Shown here piece after piece: positions 22,506-30,339 of a stretch of 43,505 bases of DNA. Origin of the DNA: a virus; the IMG/VR virus record IMGVR_UViG_3300042362_000136, positions 1-43,505 of that record, one strand, 5' to 3'. Position 1 is the stretch's first letter; each line of letters begins with the position of its first letter. A program made the translations under genes and the position numbers. Under the pieces are notes generated by a model, which saw nothing but the letters and a program-made list of their open reading frames with translations, had not been told where the DNA came from and searched no databases.

Positions 22506-25220
22506 ATGGACATCTCCGGTTACTACGACATAGCCACTAAGCGGTTCACCTCCTCCTTGGAGGACAGTTCTTCAATCGCTATCCCAACGCTCGTTGCCGG
22601 GGAGGACATTACTCTTCGCGTAAAATTCAAACAGACTCGGGAGGGTGTGTCCGAGGAGATTCGTCCTACGGTTACTGCGATGAAAGCGGTGTTGGGAGAA
22701 GTCGATCTTCGTCCTATCTCCGGTGATCTGAAGATTGACATCGACGGTGACGAAACTGCGGTCTTCACGTTCGACCCTTCTACCGAAGATGCAGAAGCAC
22801 CGTCTACTCTATTTGAGAACATCCTCAAGGATGCAATCGAAGACTTGGCATCCATCACGGAGGTCTCGGTTGAGAAGCGATTCGACTCCTACATCGTGTG
22901 CTTCTTGGATGACCCAGCTATTCAGCGTGTCATCGAGGTCACGCACAACACCATCTTCCCCGGATCGTTTCTCCGCATCCGCGAGTATCTTCGCGGAGGC
23001 AAGTATTACTACGAGTTTCGGTTGGTCAAGGCTCCGGTCGGCTACACTAATACCTTTGAACTTGGAACTGGTCCGATCCCAAAAATTACCACTCTCCGCA
23101 ACGGTGGAGAAGTTGACGAAGTCAAATGGTCCGAAATCCAAAAACTGTTCGTCCCACCCTCCTTTACTGGGACGTTTCGCCTTAAGAGGGGTGAAATCCG
23201 AACCGATCCTCTCAGCAAGGATTCAACATTGGAGGATGTCGCTGCCGCGATTGATGTGCTGAAAGACCCCGGAGGCACATTCACAGTCACCCTGCCTATC
23301 GACAACAACATCTACATCTATTTCGAGGGTGATATGCTTGGTATCGACCAAGACGAGATCGAGGTCGAAATCTTCGATGCTCCACCGAATGAGCACATCG
23401 TCAGCTTCACGACCAAGACTCGCGGAATGGCTGAACTGATGATGGAAGCCAACCAAGTCATCTTGGTGCTTGAAGCGTATGCTTATTTGGAGGATTTGGA
23501 AGACGAGTCGGTATCTCGTTGGCACTGCGTCCTCCGTCAACAAGTTGGCTTCCGCGAAGCAGTTGAGTGGGACGAGCTTGCTGTCGCACCCGAGGTGGAT
23601 TGGCTCAACCCTCCTACGCTTGTTCACTACAACGTGTTCTCACCGAACCAAGTCAGCAACGGTCAAATCCACTACTCCACGACTATCGGGAACGGAGCCG
23701 CTACCACGTTCACAATCACTCACGGATTGGATACTGCATTTGTGGATGTCATCATTCTGGAGAACACCACTCCCGGTGACAAGATGGTCGAAGGGACCAA
23801 CTATACTTGGGAGCGAACCAGCGCAAATCAGGTAACTATCACATGGCTGACAGGAACTCCTACGAGTGCTCAATATACGGTGACTGTCCTAGGGCTGGCA
23901 CAGACAAGTTTCTTTGACGAGCACGGTCATGTCATCTCTGACGTTGAAGGTTTGCAAGAATGGATTGATAGCGTCGAGGAACGGCTTGCCCGACTTGAGG
24001 CAAATACTGGTGGAGGATTTCCGAAGGATGCCACTGATTCCGGCATTGAAGCCGCACGCTGGCAACTTCCGCTGGTTTGGGAGCTTTACCCGTCTCGCGT
24101 TCAACCTACTAGACCGGATAGCGGACTCATCAGCGAGGTCGATCTCATGGAACGAGACGAGAACGAAAAGCTTATCATCAATCGTGGTCGTGGGCTTTTC
24201 CCTGCTGTTCACGATGCCACGATTTCTGCGCTGCCTAACCCGCTTCCCGATCCGGGTCCAGCCTACGTAGGTAGCGTTTACCAGAACCAAACAGGGAACG
24301 ATGTGATCCTTCCCGGTGGCTATGGGAATAGAGCCGTCACCATCAAGGACGATGAATATGCGGCTTGCGATGGTCGCGCATGGTATCCGGTTACTCCACA
24401 CGCAAGGTATAGCGGGTATGTCGTTACGCTGAACAGCACGGATGACACGCTGACGTTCTCCAGTAACTTGGCCGAACCGTTTGAGGCTGGTCAAGCTATC
24501 GAGTTTGAAACTACCGGAGCGTTGCCGTCTGGTCTGTCCACTGGAACGACCTACTACGTTGTCAACCCAGATTACCCGAACAAGAAGTTTCAAGTCAGCA
24601 CCAGCGTTGGCGGAAGCATTGTAAACTTCAGTGCTGGTGGGTCTGGAGTGCATACCGCAGTTGTGCCTGACGAGATCACTTACTATCCGACGCACTTTGA
24701 GCGCACGCTGTTCACTCTTCATGTGAATGACAAGCAACTGCGTGCGAAGAAGAACTTCTTCCTCGCGTTCTCTTTTGAGGCTGCGTTGTTGAAAAACAAT
24801 GTCGATGCGGTCTGGCACGTTGCCCTTGAACTGGGTGAAGCGCGTGGCGTGAACACGACAGGAAGCGAGGGATCGAACCTTGATGAGATCGTGTGGCGGA
24901 AACTACCCTTCCTTGAGCAACCGATCCATCTCAGTAGTATCTCCACGACTCATGTCTTCGGGGCGCAGATTAGCCGAAGGCTTATCAACGGGATCGAGAA
25001 GTTCTCGGCATCGAGATACATATACGGTGCTTTGGAGGATGGTGCTGCTCCTCCGCGAACGGCAAACTTCTCGATTCGTGCTGTGCTTCGTCGCTTTGAT
25101 ACAAGCGACGGAGTGTCCGACAGCAAGGGCTTGTTGATGTTGAGTGGGCTGAACGTGACCAGAGAAGAAGCCTCTAGTTCTGGGTCGAACTTTGAGCTTG
25201 GCTTCGCGACAGTCAAGTAA
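22506..25220 (+). CDS. Large tail-tip / baseplate-type structural protein
   Basis: A 904-aa protein, the largest in the window. The N-terminal ~370 residues are mixed beta with acidic loops (LVAGEDITLRVKFKQTREGVSEEIRPTVT). A middle domain (about 390-455; TTFTITHGLDTAFVDVIILENTT...YTVTVLG) resembles beta modules common in phage tail proteins. A short coiled segment LQEWIDSVEERLARLEA follows (about 475-490). A further beta module (VTLNSTDDTLTFSSN...ALPSGLSTGTTYYVVN) resembles a repeat found in many phage fibre proteins. The end is beta-rich. Exact role unknown; probably part of the tail tip carrying receptor-binding proteins. A palindrome begins one base after its stop. Confidence 0.72.
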   Translation: MDISGYYDIATKRFTSSLEDSSSIAIPTLVAGEDITLRVKFKQTREGVSEEIRPTVTAMKAVLGEVDLRPISGDLKIDIDGDETAVFTFDPSTEDAEAPSTLFENILKDAIEDLASITEVSVEKRFDSYIVCFLDDPAIQRVIEVTHNTIFPGSFLRIREYLRGGKYYYEFRLVKAPVGYTNTFELGTGPIPKITTLRNGGEVDEVKWSEIQKLFVPPSFTGTFRLKRGEIRTDPLSKDSTLEDVAAAIDVLKDPGGTFTVTLPIDNNIYIYFEGDMLGIDQDEIEVEIFDAPPNEHIVSFTTKTRGMAELMMEANQVILVLEAYAYLEDLEDESVSRWHCVLRQQVGFREAVEWDELAVAPEVDWLNPPTLVHYNVFSPNQVSNGQIHYSTTIGNGAATTFTITHGLDTAFVDVIILENTTPGDKMVEGTNYTWERTSANQVTITWLTGTPTSAQYTVTVLGLAQTSFFDEHGHVISDVEGLQEWIDSVEERLARLEANTGGGFPKDATDSGIEAARWQLPLVWELYPSRVQPTRPDSGLISEVDLMERDENEKLIINRGRGLFPAVHDATISALPNPLPDPGPAYVGSVYQNQTGNDVILPGGYGNRAVTIKDDEYAACDGRAWYPVTPHARYSGYVVTLNSTDDTLTFSSNLAEPFEAGQAIEFETTGALPSGLSTGTTYYVVNPDYPNKKFQVSTSVGGSIVNFSAGGSGVHTAVVPDEITYYPTHFERTLFTLHVNDKQLRAKKNFFLAFSFEAALLKNNVDAVWHVALELGEARGVNTTGSEGSNLDEIVWRKLPFLEQPIHLSSISTTHVFGAQISRRLINGIEKFSASRYIYGALEDGAAPPRTANFSIRAVLRRFDTSDGVSDSKGLLMLSGLNVTREEASSSGSNFELGFATVK

Positions 25221-25236
25221 TTGCACGTTCGTGCAA
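25221..25236. promoter_or_regulatory. Dispersed palindrome, copy 7
   Basis: TTGCACGTTCGTGCAA, starting immediately after the TAA stop of the preceding gene and ending 15 bp before ATG 25252. No convincing promoter lies between it and the gene. Confidence 0.85.
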
Positions 25237-25251
25237 AACCAATACTAGGCC

Positions 25252-25986
25252 ATGCCAAAACCCGTAGTAACACAACCAGCAACTCCGAGAACGGTGGCGC
25301 GTGGAGTAGCCATCCCTTCGCTGCAAATTGTCGCGTCTAACACGCCAACAAGCTACGCAGCCTCTCCGCTTCCTGATGGGTTGTCTATCAATACGACAAC
25401 TGGAGTGATTACAGGCACTCCGGTTGGCGAGGGATTGACTACGACAAGCATCACCGCAACAAACGCAGACGGAACCAGTGATGCCGTTCAGTTGGTGTGG
25501 AACGTGCAAGCAGCGGCAGTTGGCGGCGGGAACTGGTCAGACCTTGAACTGGACATCGACTTTCATACTCGTCAGGTAAGCATCCCCGGAGTTGAACTCC
25601 CAGATGACGGAGCCGTCTTTAGGGTAGGCAAGGGGGACAGGTTCTATCTGCTTGTCGGTGTCACGAAATACGGTGTGCTGCAAGACTTGAAACCCGCCTC
25701 TCAGGTAGTGACAGTGCGATGCGCGTTGAAGGAGTTTGAGCCTGAGTCGATCATTCAGCTAGCGAGCGGATCACCGACTACGAAGGTTGGGTCTAGCGAC
25801 ACTACGCGCTTCCGCATCGCGATTGAGTTTACGCCGGAAAACTGGCAGGGTGTTCTCAGTAACTACGAAGACGACGAGCGCACCAGTGTTTATGCCAATA
25901 CCGAAATTGAGGTGACGGTCGATACTCTTCGGCTGACCACGGTTCCCTTCAAGGTTGAGGTCATTAGAGATCAAGTCCCCGACTGA
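25252..25986 (+). CDS. Ig-like (He_PIG) tail protein, short paralogue
   Basis: A 244-aa virion-type protein. Residues ~5-85 form a putative immunoglobulin-like module of the He_PIG class (PTSYAASPLPDGLSINTTTGVITGTPVGEG), common in surface adhesins. The second part (WSDLELDIDFHTRQVSIPGVE ... LKEFEPESIIQLA ... NYEDDERTSVYA) is shared, by inspection, with the next gene, so the two arose by tandem duplication. Probably a tail-tip adsorption component. It ends one base before the next start. No Shine-Dalgarno is obvious. Confidence 0.72.
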   Translation: MPKPVVTQPATPRTVARGVAIPSLQIVASNTPTSYAASPLPDGLSINTTTGVITGTPVGEGLTTTSITATNADGTSDAVQLVWNVQAAAVGGGNWSDLELDIDFHTRQVSIPGVELPDDGAVFRVGKGDRFYLLVGVTKYGVLQDLKPASQVVTVRCALKEFEPESIIQLASGSPTTKVGSSDTTRFRIAIEFTPENWQGVLSNYEDDERTSVYANTEIEVTVDTLRLTTVPFKVEVIRDQVPD

Positions 25987-25987
25987 T

Positions 25988-27847
25988 ATGCCTGTTCCAG
26001 TAATATCTCAGCCTGTTAGTCCTAGGGTCATCGCAACGGGTCGTCCTATTCCGTTGTTGGCTATTTCCGCCAGCAACTCACCCACAAGCTATGCGGCTAC
26101 TCCGCTTCCGGCAGGGTTGAGTATCAACACGGTTACCGGTCACATCACCGGGACTCCAACAGAAGGCGGGACTATTACAACGCAGATCACTGCGACTAAT
26201 GGGTCTGGAACTTCCGCTGCAAAAACTGTAGTCTGGCAAGTCCAAGAGGGTGCGGTAGGCATCGGTGAATGGAGTGATCTTGAGTTGGATTTTGATCTAG
26301 TTACCCGCGAGGTCACAATCCCAGAAGTTGATAAGCAGGAGAACGATGTGGTGATTACCCTTCTAACCCGTGACTCTATCAACCTTCTGGTTGGATTCAA
26401 AAAGTGGGGTCAGCTTCAAGAAGTCGATGTCGATGCTGACCAAGCTCGCGTGTCTTTCTCTCTGAAGGAATTTGAGCCAGAGCAAGTCATCACGCTGGCG
26501 CAAGAAGACGTTGTAGTTGTCGGTGAGGGGGCGACATCCCGCTATCGAGTTCCTCTTTCGATCTCTAGGCAGCAGTGGAACCTGCTATCCTCCTACGAGG
26601 ATGATGAGCAGACTTCTGTAAGAGCAGTTGGAAGCATCGAGCTTGAGATCGGATATACCGGATACAACGATACAGAAACTGCGTCCATCGCTAGTGTCAA
26701 TGCTGGTATTGGGGCCGGGGAGATGACGGGCACGCTGGTGTTCACTGGCATGGACACTGCGGAATCCCCGATGAACTTCGACCTGACGCTTCGCGTCAAT
26801 GTCTCGGGTAGGCCGAACCAAACTGTTGAATTGAGCCGAACATTCGTTGCTACTTGGAGTGGTTCAGCGTGGGGCATTTCTTCGTTGGCTGGAACCTCCT
26901 CTGGTTCCGGCACTTTGGAAAGCCCTTGGCAGATCACGCTATCGAATACAGGCGTGACCGGAGATTCCAACTCAATCGACGTTGCCTACCAAATCACCAC
27001 GAGTGGTGAAGAGGGCAGTGGTAAAGAATGGGCTTTCGATATTACTTCATGGGGAATTACTGGGCTTGATCTACAAGACCCGAACGGTAGCTTCACGTAT
27101 GTGCCAACTGGGTATATTGCGTTGTTTGATTACAGTGAGCCGACACCTGCTAATCTAATAGTAGGCTACGCTTCGTATAGCGGTTCCACCGTTTCAGATT
27201 TTTTTGATTGGATAGCGGACGCTTTCTTGGTAGCGGACTCTGATCCAGTTATGATTTCAGCAACTGGATTGGCTACGTTTAAAATAGTGTCAACCTACCC
27301 CTATAGCTTGGTAAACATGGTCCAGCTTTCGGACACGCATTTTGTGTATCCCGGCCCAATAACAAACCCGGAAGGCGCGTCTCCTGCGACAGTTACCGCT
27401 ATTCTGGATAGTCCACCAGATGTGCCTCCGCTTCGATTCACCTCGCAGCCATTCTTCACTCGCGTAGTTCGTGATTGGCTTAATGATGCTGGCATCGAGC
27501 CATCAGTAAGCACTGACCCAAGCACTTCTGCCAGCACGAGTCCAAGCACTTCTGCGAGCACGAATCCAACGATTAGCACGAATCCAACGATTAGCACGCT
27601 TCCTACGATCAGCTACTCACCGTCGCCTAGCACTAACCCTAGTGTCTCACCGTCGCCTAGCACTAACCCAACAGTGAGCACCAATCCTACCATGTCGCCT
27701 TCGGTTAGCACTAATCCTAGCTTGTCTCCTTCGGTCAGCACGAATCCTACGATTAGCACTAATCCTACGATTTCACCGGTAAGTTTGTCTCCCTCTGTAA
27801 GCACTAATCCAACTGTCTCGCCAGCAAGCCTGTCTCCTTCAGTATGA
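25988..27847 (+). CDS. Ig-like (He_PIG) tail protein with mucin-like Ser/Thr-Asn-Pro tail
   Basis: A 619-aa paralogue of the preceding gene: He_PIG module (PTSYAATPLPAGLSINTVTGHITGTP), then the shared domain (WSDLELDFDLVTREVTIP ... LKEFEPEQVITLA ... YEDDEQTSVRA). It adds a beta-rich region (about 225-500) and a 115-residue C-terminal tract (505-619) of STNPT/S repeats, with nine STNP units. Such tracts are extended and typical substrates for O-glycosylation. The stop overlaps the start of a glycosyltransferase-like gene (ATGA), and a GT8-like gene is coupled after that, suggesting the tail is their substrate (inference). ATG 25988 is used; the in-frame upstream start at 25955 overlaps the previous gene. 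Confidence 0.75.
   Translation: MPVPVISQPVSPRVIATGRPIPLLAISASNSPTSYAATPLPAGLSINTVTGHITGTPTEGGTITTQITATNGSGTSAAKTVVWQVQEGAVGIGEWSDLELDFDLVTREVTIPEVDKQENDVVITLLTRDSINLLVGFKKWGQLQEVDVDADQARVSFSLKEFEPEQVITLAQEDVVVVGEGATSRYRVPLSISRQQWNLLSSYEDDEQTSVRAVGSIELEIGYTGYNDTETASIASVNAGIGAGEMTGTLVFTGMDTAESPMNFDLTLRVNVSGRPNQTVELSRTFVATWSGSAWGISSLAGTSSGSGTLESPWQITLSNTGVTGDSNSIDVAYQITTSGEEGSGKEWAFDITSWGITGLDLQDPNGSFTYVPTGYIALFDYSEPTPANLIVGYASYSGSTVSDFFDWIADAFLVADSDPVMISATGLATFKIVSTYPYSLVNMVQLSDTHFVYPGPITNPEGASPATVTAILDSPPDVPPLRFTSQPFFTRVVRDWLNDAGIEPSVSTDPSTSASTSPSTSASTNPTISTNPTISTLPTISYSPSPSTNPSVSPSPSTNPTVSTNPTMSPSVSTNPSLSPSVSTNPTISTNPTISPVSLSPSVSTNPTVSPASLSPSV
27500..27844 (+). repeat. Degenerate Ser/Thr-Asn-Pro coding repeat
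   Basis: 345 bp encoding 115 residues of Ser, Thr, Pro and Asn with little else. Units such as AGCACGAATCCAACGATT recur, in places identical and in others with third-position changes, so the array is old enough to have diverged but constrained in amino-acid sequence. Confidence 0.9.
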
Positions 27848-28845
27848 AGTTCTTGATAGTAAACTCCAAGGAGCAGTATGCGGGTAAGTTGGCTTTATTG
27901 AAGGAACAATGTAACGCGGCTGGACTCACTGTAGATTTGTGGGATGCAGAAAATAAGGACTCAGTAGTTGACTACGCTAGAAGCAACGGCTACTCCGCGT
28001 TAATCCACAGAAACGAGCACGGTCGTCTCTTTGCGGATGGCAGTTTCAAGTGGGCAAAGCAAGCCGTCACAAGTGGGTTTCCGGTGATGTCTGTAGACTT
28101 CGGATACCTAGACCACTACAAGACGTTCATGTTCGACTACTATCGTAGTCCTAGTCTAAGTTCCGGCATTCACGATGAGTGGGCTACCCTTCCAGACAAG
28201 ATTGATTGGCGACTTGCCCCAAAGTATGTTCGACAGTTCAGAGCAGACGTTCTTGAACGAGTAGCTAAAGCCGACAACAACAAGTATTCTGGCAAGGTTG
28301 GTGTTTGGATGCAATGGAACACAGACCTCATTCGACCGGAACTTGGTAAGATCAAACAGTGGGAGTGGGTCAATCTGGTTTGCAGAAAAGTCGCGGATTT
28401 GGGTCTTGAGCCAGTTGTCAAAATGGGGATCGTTGACCACTCGGAAATCTACAAGCAGACCGTCCCTAACATAGATCCGTGGATAACTCTGATTTGCGAC
28501 AGGAACAATGTTTCAAAGTCTAACCAACGAGCGATCTTGGACAAGCAAGCGAACTGGCGCATGGTGGCTGGATGCTCTTACCACATCATCCTGTGCTCTT
28601 CAGTTTCTCACGCTATGGCGTTGACCGACAAACCAGTCATCGCCACTGGCCAATCGTGGTTCAACGCACTGGGAATCTTTCAAGAACCAGTGGAGTGGAA
28701 TTCGCCCTTGGTGAGACCTGCGGTTGATCTTGCTGCGAGAGCTAAATGGATGAACTGGTGGCTGAAGCATCAGTGCGAATTCAAGGATAGTGCCAAGCGA
28801 TTGGTAGAGGTCTATGAACTGGCGAAAAAGCATTTCAACTTATGA
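27844..28845 (+). CDS. Glycosyltransferase-like protein (GT-B-type pattern)
   Basis: A 333-aa protein starting MKFLIVNSKEQYAGKLALLKEQC and containing KVGVWMQWNTDLIRPELG, VKMGIVDHSEIYK and GCSYHIILCSSVSHAMALTDKPVIATGQSWFNALG. This SSVSHAMAL...KPVIATG stretch recalls the donor-binding end of capsule-polysaccharide-type GT-B enzymes, where a hit on a nucleotide-sugar is followed by a Gly-rich turn. It shares a general plan, not close identity, with the gene at 11742. It is translationally coupled at both ends (ATGA) between the Ser/Thr-Pro tail protein and the GT8-like gene. Confidence 0.52.
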   Translation: MKFLIVNSKEQYAGKLALLKEQCNAAGLTVDLWDAENKDSVVDYARSNGYSALIHRNEHGRLFADGSFKWAKQAVTSGFPVMSVDFGYLDHYKTFMFDYYRSPSLSSGIHDEWATLPDKIDWRLAPKYVRQFRADVLERVAKADNNKYSGKVGVWMQWNTDLIRPELGKIKQWEWVNLVCRKVADLGLEPVVKMGIVDHSEIYKQTVPNIDPWITLICDRNNVSKSNQRAILDKQANWRMVAGCSYHIILCSSVSHAMALTDKPVIATGQSWFNALGIFQEPVEWNSPLVRPAVDLAARAKWMNWWLKHQCEFKDSAKRLVEVYELAKKHFNL

Positions 28846-29576
28846 ACACGATCAAAATCTTCGTGGGGAGTGAGTCTGGAAACCAAGACGCAGAGATCGC
28901 CTTGGAATACAGCATCCGAAAAACAACTTCCGGTCCTTATATCATCACATGGATGTCTGACGGAATACCGTGTAGCTTGTGGCAGCATTGGAACAAAGGC
29001 AGGTCGTGGCGCAAACAGAATAGCGGGACAGGGTGGAAGACGAACTTCTCCGCTTTCCGATGGGCGATTCCAGCCCTCTGCAATTTCAAAGGACGAGCGA
29101 TCTACCTAGACGTAGACCAAATCGTCCTCAAAGACATTAGGCAAATGTGGGAGTTGAAGATGGGCGGATGCTCCTACCTTGGCATTCGACCGGATAGAAC
29201 GGATGTTATGCTGATGGATTGTTCCAAGTTCAAGGGGGATTGGTGGCCAGACCTGTCCACGATGAAAGCATCTGGGTGGTTGCAGAAACATTACCAAAAA
29301 CTTGTAGAGCAGAACACCGAGGTAGGAAAACTGGACGAAATTTACAACTGCCTCGACGGTCATGGGTATTGCGAACAAACGCGGCTGGTTCACTATACCG
29401 AGATGAAGACTCAACCATGGAAGCCCTTCCCAGAGTCAATCAACTACAGGCAGCATCCGCATACGGAGATGCTTCAAATCTGGAATGATACGTTCGCCAA
29501 GGCACTTGACGATCACATCCGAGGTTCATCACTGCAAAAGTGCGCCCAAGCAGGAGGATCGAGAAAAGCAAATTGA
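28842..29576 (+). CDS. GT8-like (GT-A) glycosyltransferase
   Basis: A 244-aa protein. GRAIYLDVDQIVLKDIRQMWEL contains the DVD metal/nucleotide-sugar motif (residues 90-92) in the context usual for GT8/glycogenin-like enzymes; KTNFSAFRWAIPALC precedes it, GWLQKHYQKLVEQ follows in the middle and RLVHYTEMKTQPWKPF near the end is the conserved HYT/S...KPW segment. It should transfer a hexose from UDP- or GDP-sugar. The start overlaps the previous stop (ATGA). Likely substrate is the Ser/Thr-rich tail protein upstream (inference). Confidence 0.8.
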   Translation: MNTIKIFVGSESGNQDAEIALEYSIRKTTSGPYIITWMSDGIPCSLWQHWNKGRSWRKQNSGTGWKTNFSAFRWAIPALCNFKGRAIYLDVDQIVLKDIRQMWELKMGGCSYLGIRPDRTDVMLMDCSKFKGDWWPDLSTMKASGWLQKHYQKLVEQNTEVGKLDEIYNCLDGHGYCEQTRLVHYTEMKTQPWKPFPESINYRQHPHTEMLQIWNDTFAKALDDHIRGSSLQKCAQAGGSRKAN

Positions 29577-29588
29577 GGGAATGGATTC

Positions 29589-29617
29589 TTGACGTAAATG
29601 AGGTGCTGAGTTACGAT
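29589..29617 (+). promoter_or_regulatory. Promoter for the small membrane protein gene
   Basis: TTGACG (29589-29594), 17-bp spacer, TACGAT (29612-29617), 5 bp to ATG 29623: predicted leaderless. Confidence 0.5.
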
Positions 29618-29622
29618 TGTGC

Positions 29623-30009
29623 ATGGATAAGCTCAAATCTCGATTCATCGGTCTCTTCTTTGGAGATAAGTTCGTCAAGAAGATTTCCACCACCATTGCG
29701 GCAGTTCTGTTCTCCCTAGTCGCGTCCTACATCCCCGGAGCACCGGAGGTTGTCAAACTCGCCCTTGCTGCTCTATTCGACCTGCCCCCCGGCACGGTTC
29801 TTACCGAAGCTGGATTCGTGGCGGCAGTTGCTCCGTTCATCGCCATCATCCTCGACTTCCTTATCAAGGGGGTCATCGCCAAGGACAACAATACCGCACT
29901 TGCCATTCTCAAGGATCAGGGAGTCTACAACGGTTCCCTCGATGCGTGGGTTGGGCCGAAGGCGCAAGACGCCATCGGAAAGCTGGGTGATCTTTTGGTC
30001 AAGAACTAA
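29623..30009 (+). CDS. Membrane protein, holin-like hydrophobicity
   Basis: A 128-aa protein with two or three hydrophobic segments (about 21-38, 43-55 and 63-84) separated by short loops and followed by a soluble ~40-residue tail (KDNNTALAILKDQGVYNGSLDAWVGPKAQDAIGKLG). It has the size of a holin, but it stands 4 kb before the amidase and a separate LydA-like holin lies beside that enzyme. It could be a second holin/antiholin or a membrane protein serving DNA entry. ATG 29623 is used because the promoter ends 5 bp before it; TTG 29617 overlaps the -10. A palindrome begins one base after its stop. Confidence 0.68.
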   Translation: MDKLKSRFIGLFFGDKFVKKISTTIAAVLFSLVASYIPGAPEVVKLALAALFDLPPGTVLTEAGFVAAVAPFIAIILDFLIKGVIAKDNNTALAILKDQGVYNGSLDAWVGPKAQDAIGKLGDLLVKN

Positions 30010-30025
30010 TTGCACGAACGTGCAA
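30010..30025. promoter_or_regulatory. Dispersed palindrome, copy 8
   Basis: TTGCACGAACGTGCAA, fully symmetric including the centre. It occupies the 17-bp gap between a TAA stop and ATG 30027, exactly where a ribosome-binding site would be expected. Confidence 0.87.
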
Positions 30026-30026
30026 A

Positions 30027-30338
30027 ATGCCAACTCCCGCACAATCCATCTATCTTCACGTCGGTGAGACGGAGCATTTCCTCTTCACCGATGAGGACTC
30101 GTTTTCTGGGCATGAAGTCCATTACAAAGTTGGGAAGCGAATCTCCCCATCTGAGTATCAGGAGGTATTGGATTGGGAGCTGGACGTAGACGGGGACAAT
30201 GCTGAAGGATACATCGAAATCGACCCGGAGATCTTTAGTCCGGGAAGGTATGAAACTCAGCTAGTAGTCACCGAAATTTCCAGTGGTCGCGTGAGCATCA
30301 TCGACGGTCCTGTGTGGGTGATTCAACCATCCGTGTAA
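30027..30338 (+). CDS. Small beta-rich virion-type protein
   Basis: A 103-aa acidic protein (IYLHVGETEHFLFTDEDSF...GYIEIDPEIFSPGRYETQLVVTEISSGRVS), a likely single beta-sandwich domain of the kind used as an attachment module before fibres. No family assigned. The start codon is one base after the palindrome; there is no Shine-Dalgarno. The fibre gene follows one base after its stop, so the two are probably co-expressed. Confidence 0.65.
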   Translation: MPTPAQSIYLHVGETEHFLFTDEDSFSGHEVHYKVGKRISPSEYQEVLDWELDVDGDNAEGYIEIDPEIFSPGRYETQLVVTEISSGRVSIIDGPVWVIQPSV

Positions 30339-30339
30339 A

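Noticed and set aside
27613-27804. Minus-strand repeats GLVLTEGDK opposite the Ser/Thr-Pro tract
   Set aside because: Purely the reverse reading of the repeat DNA.
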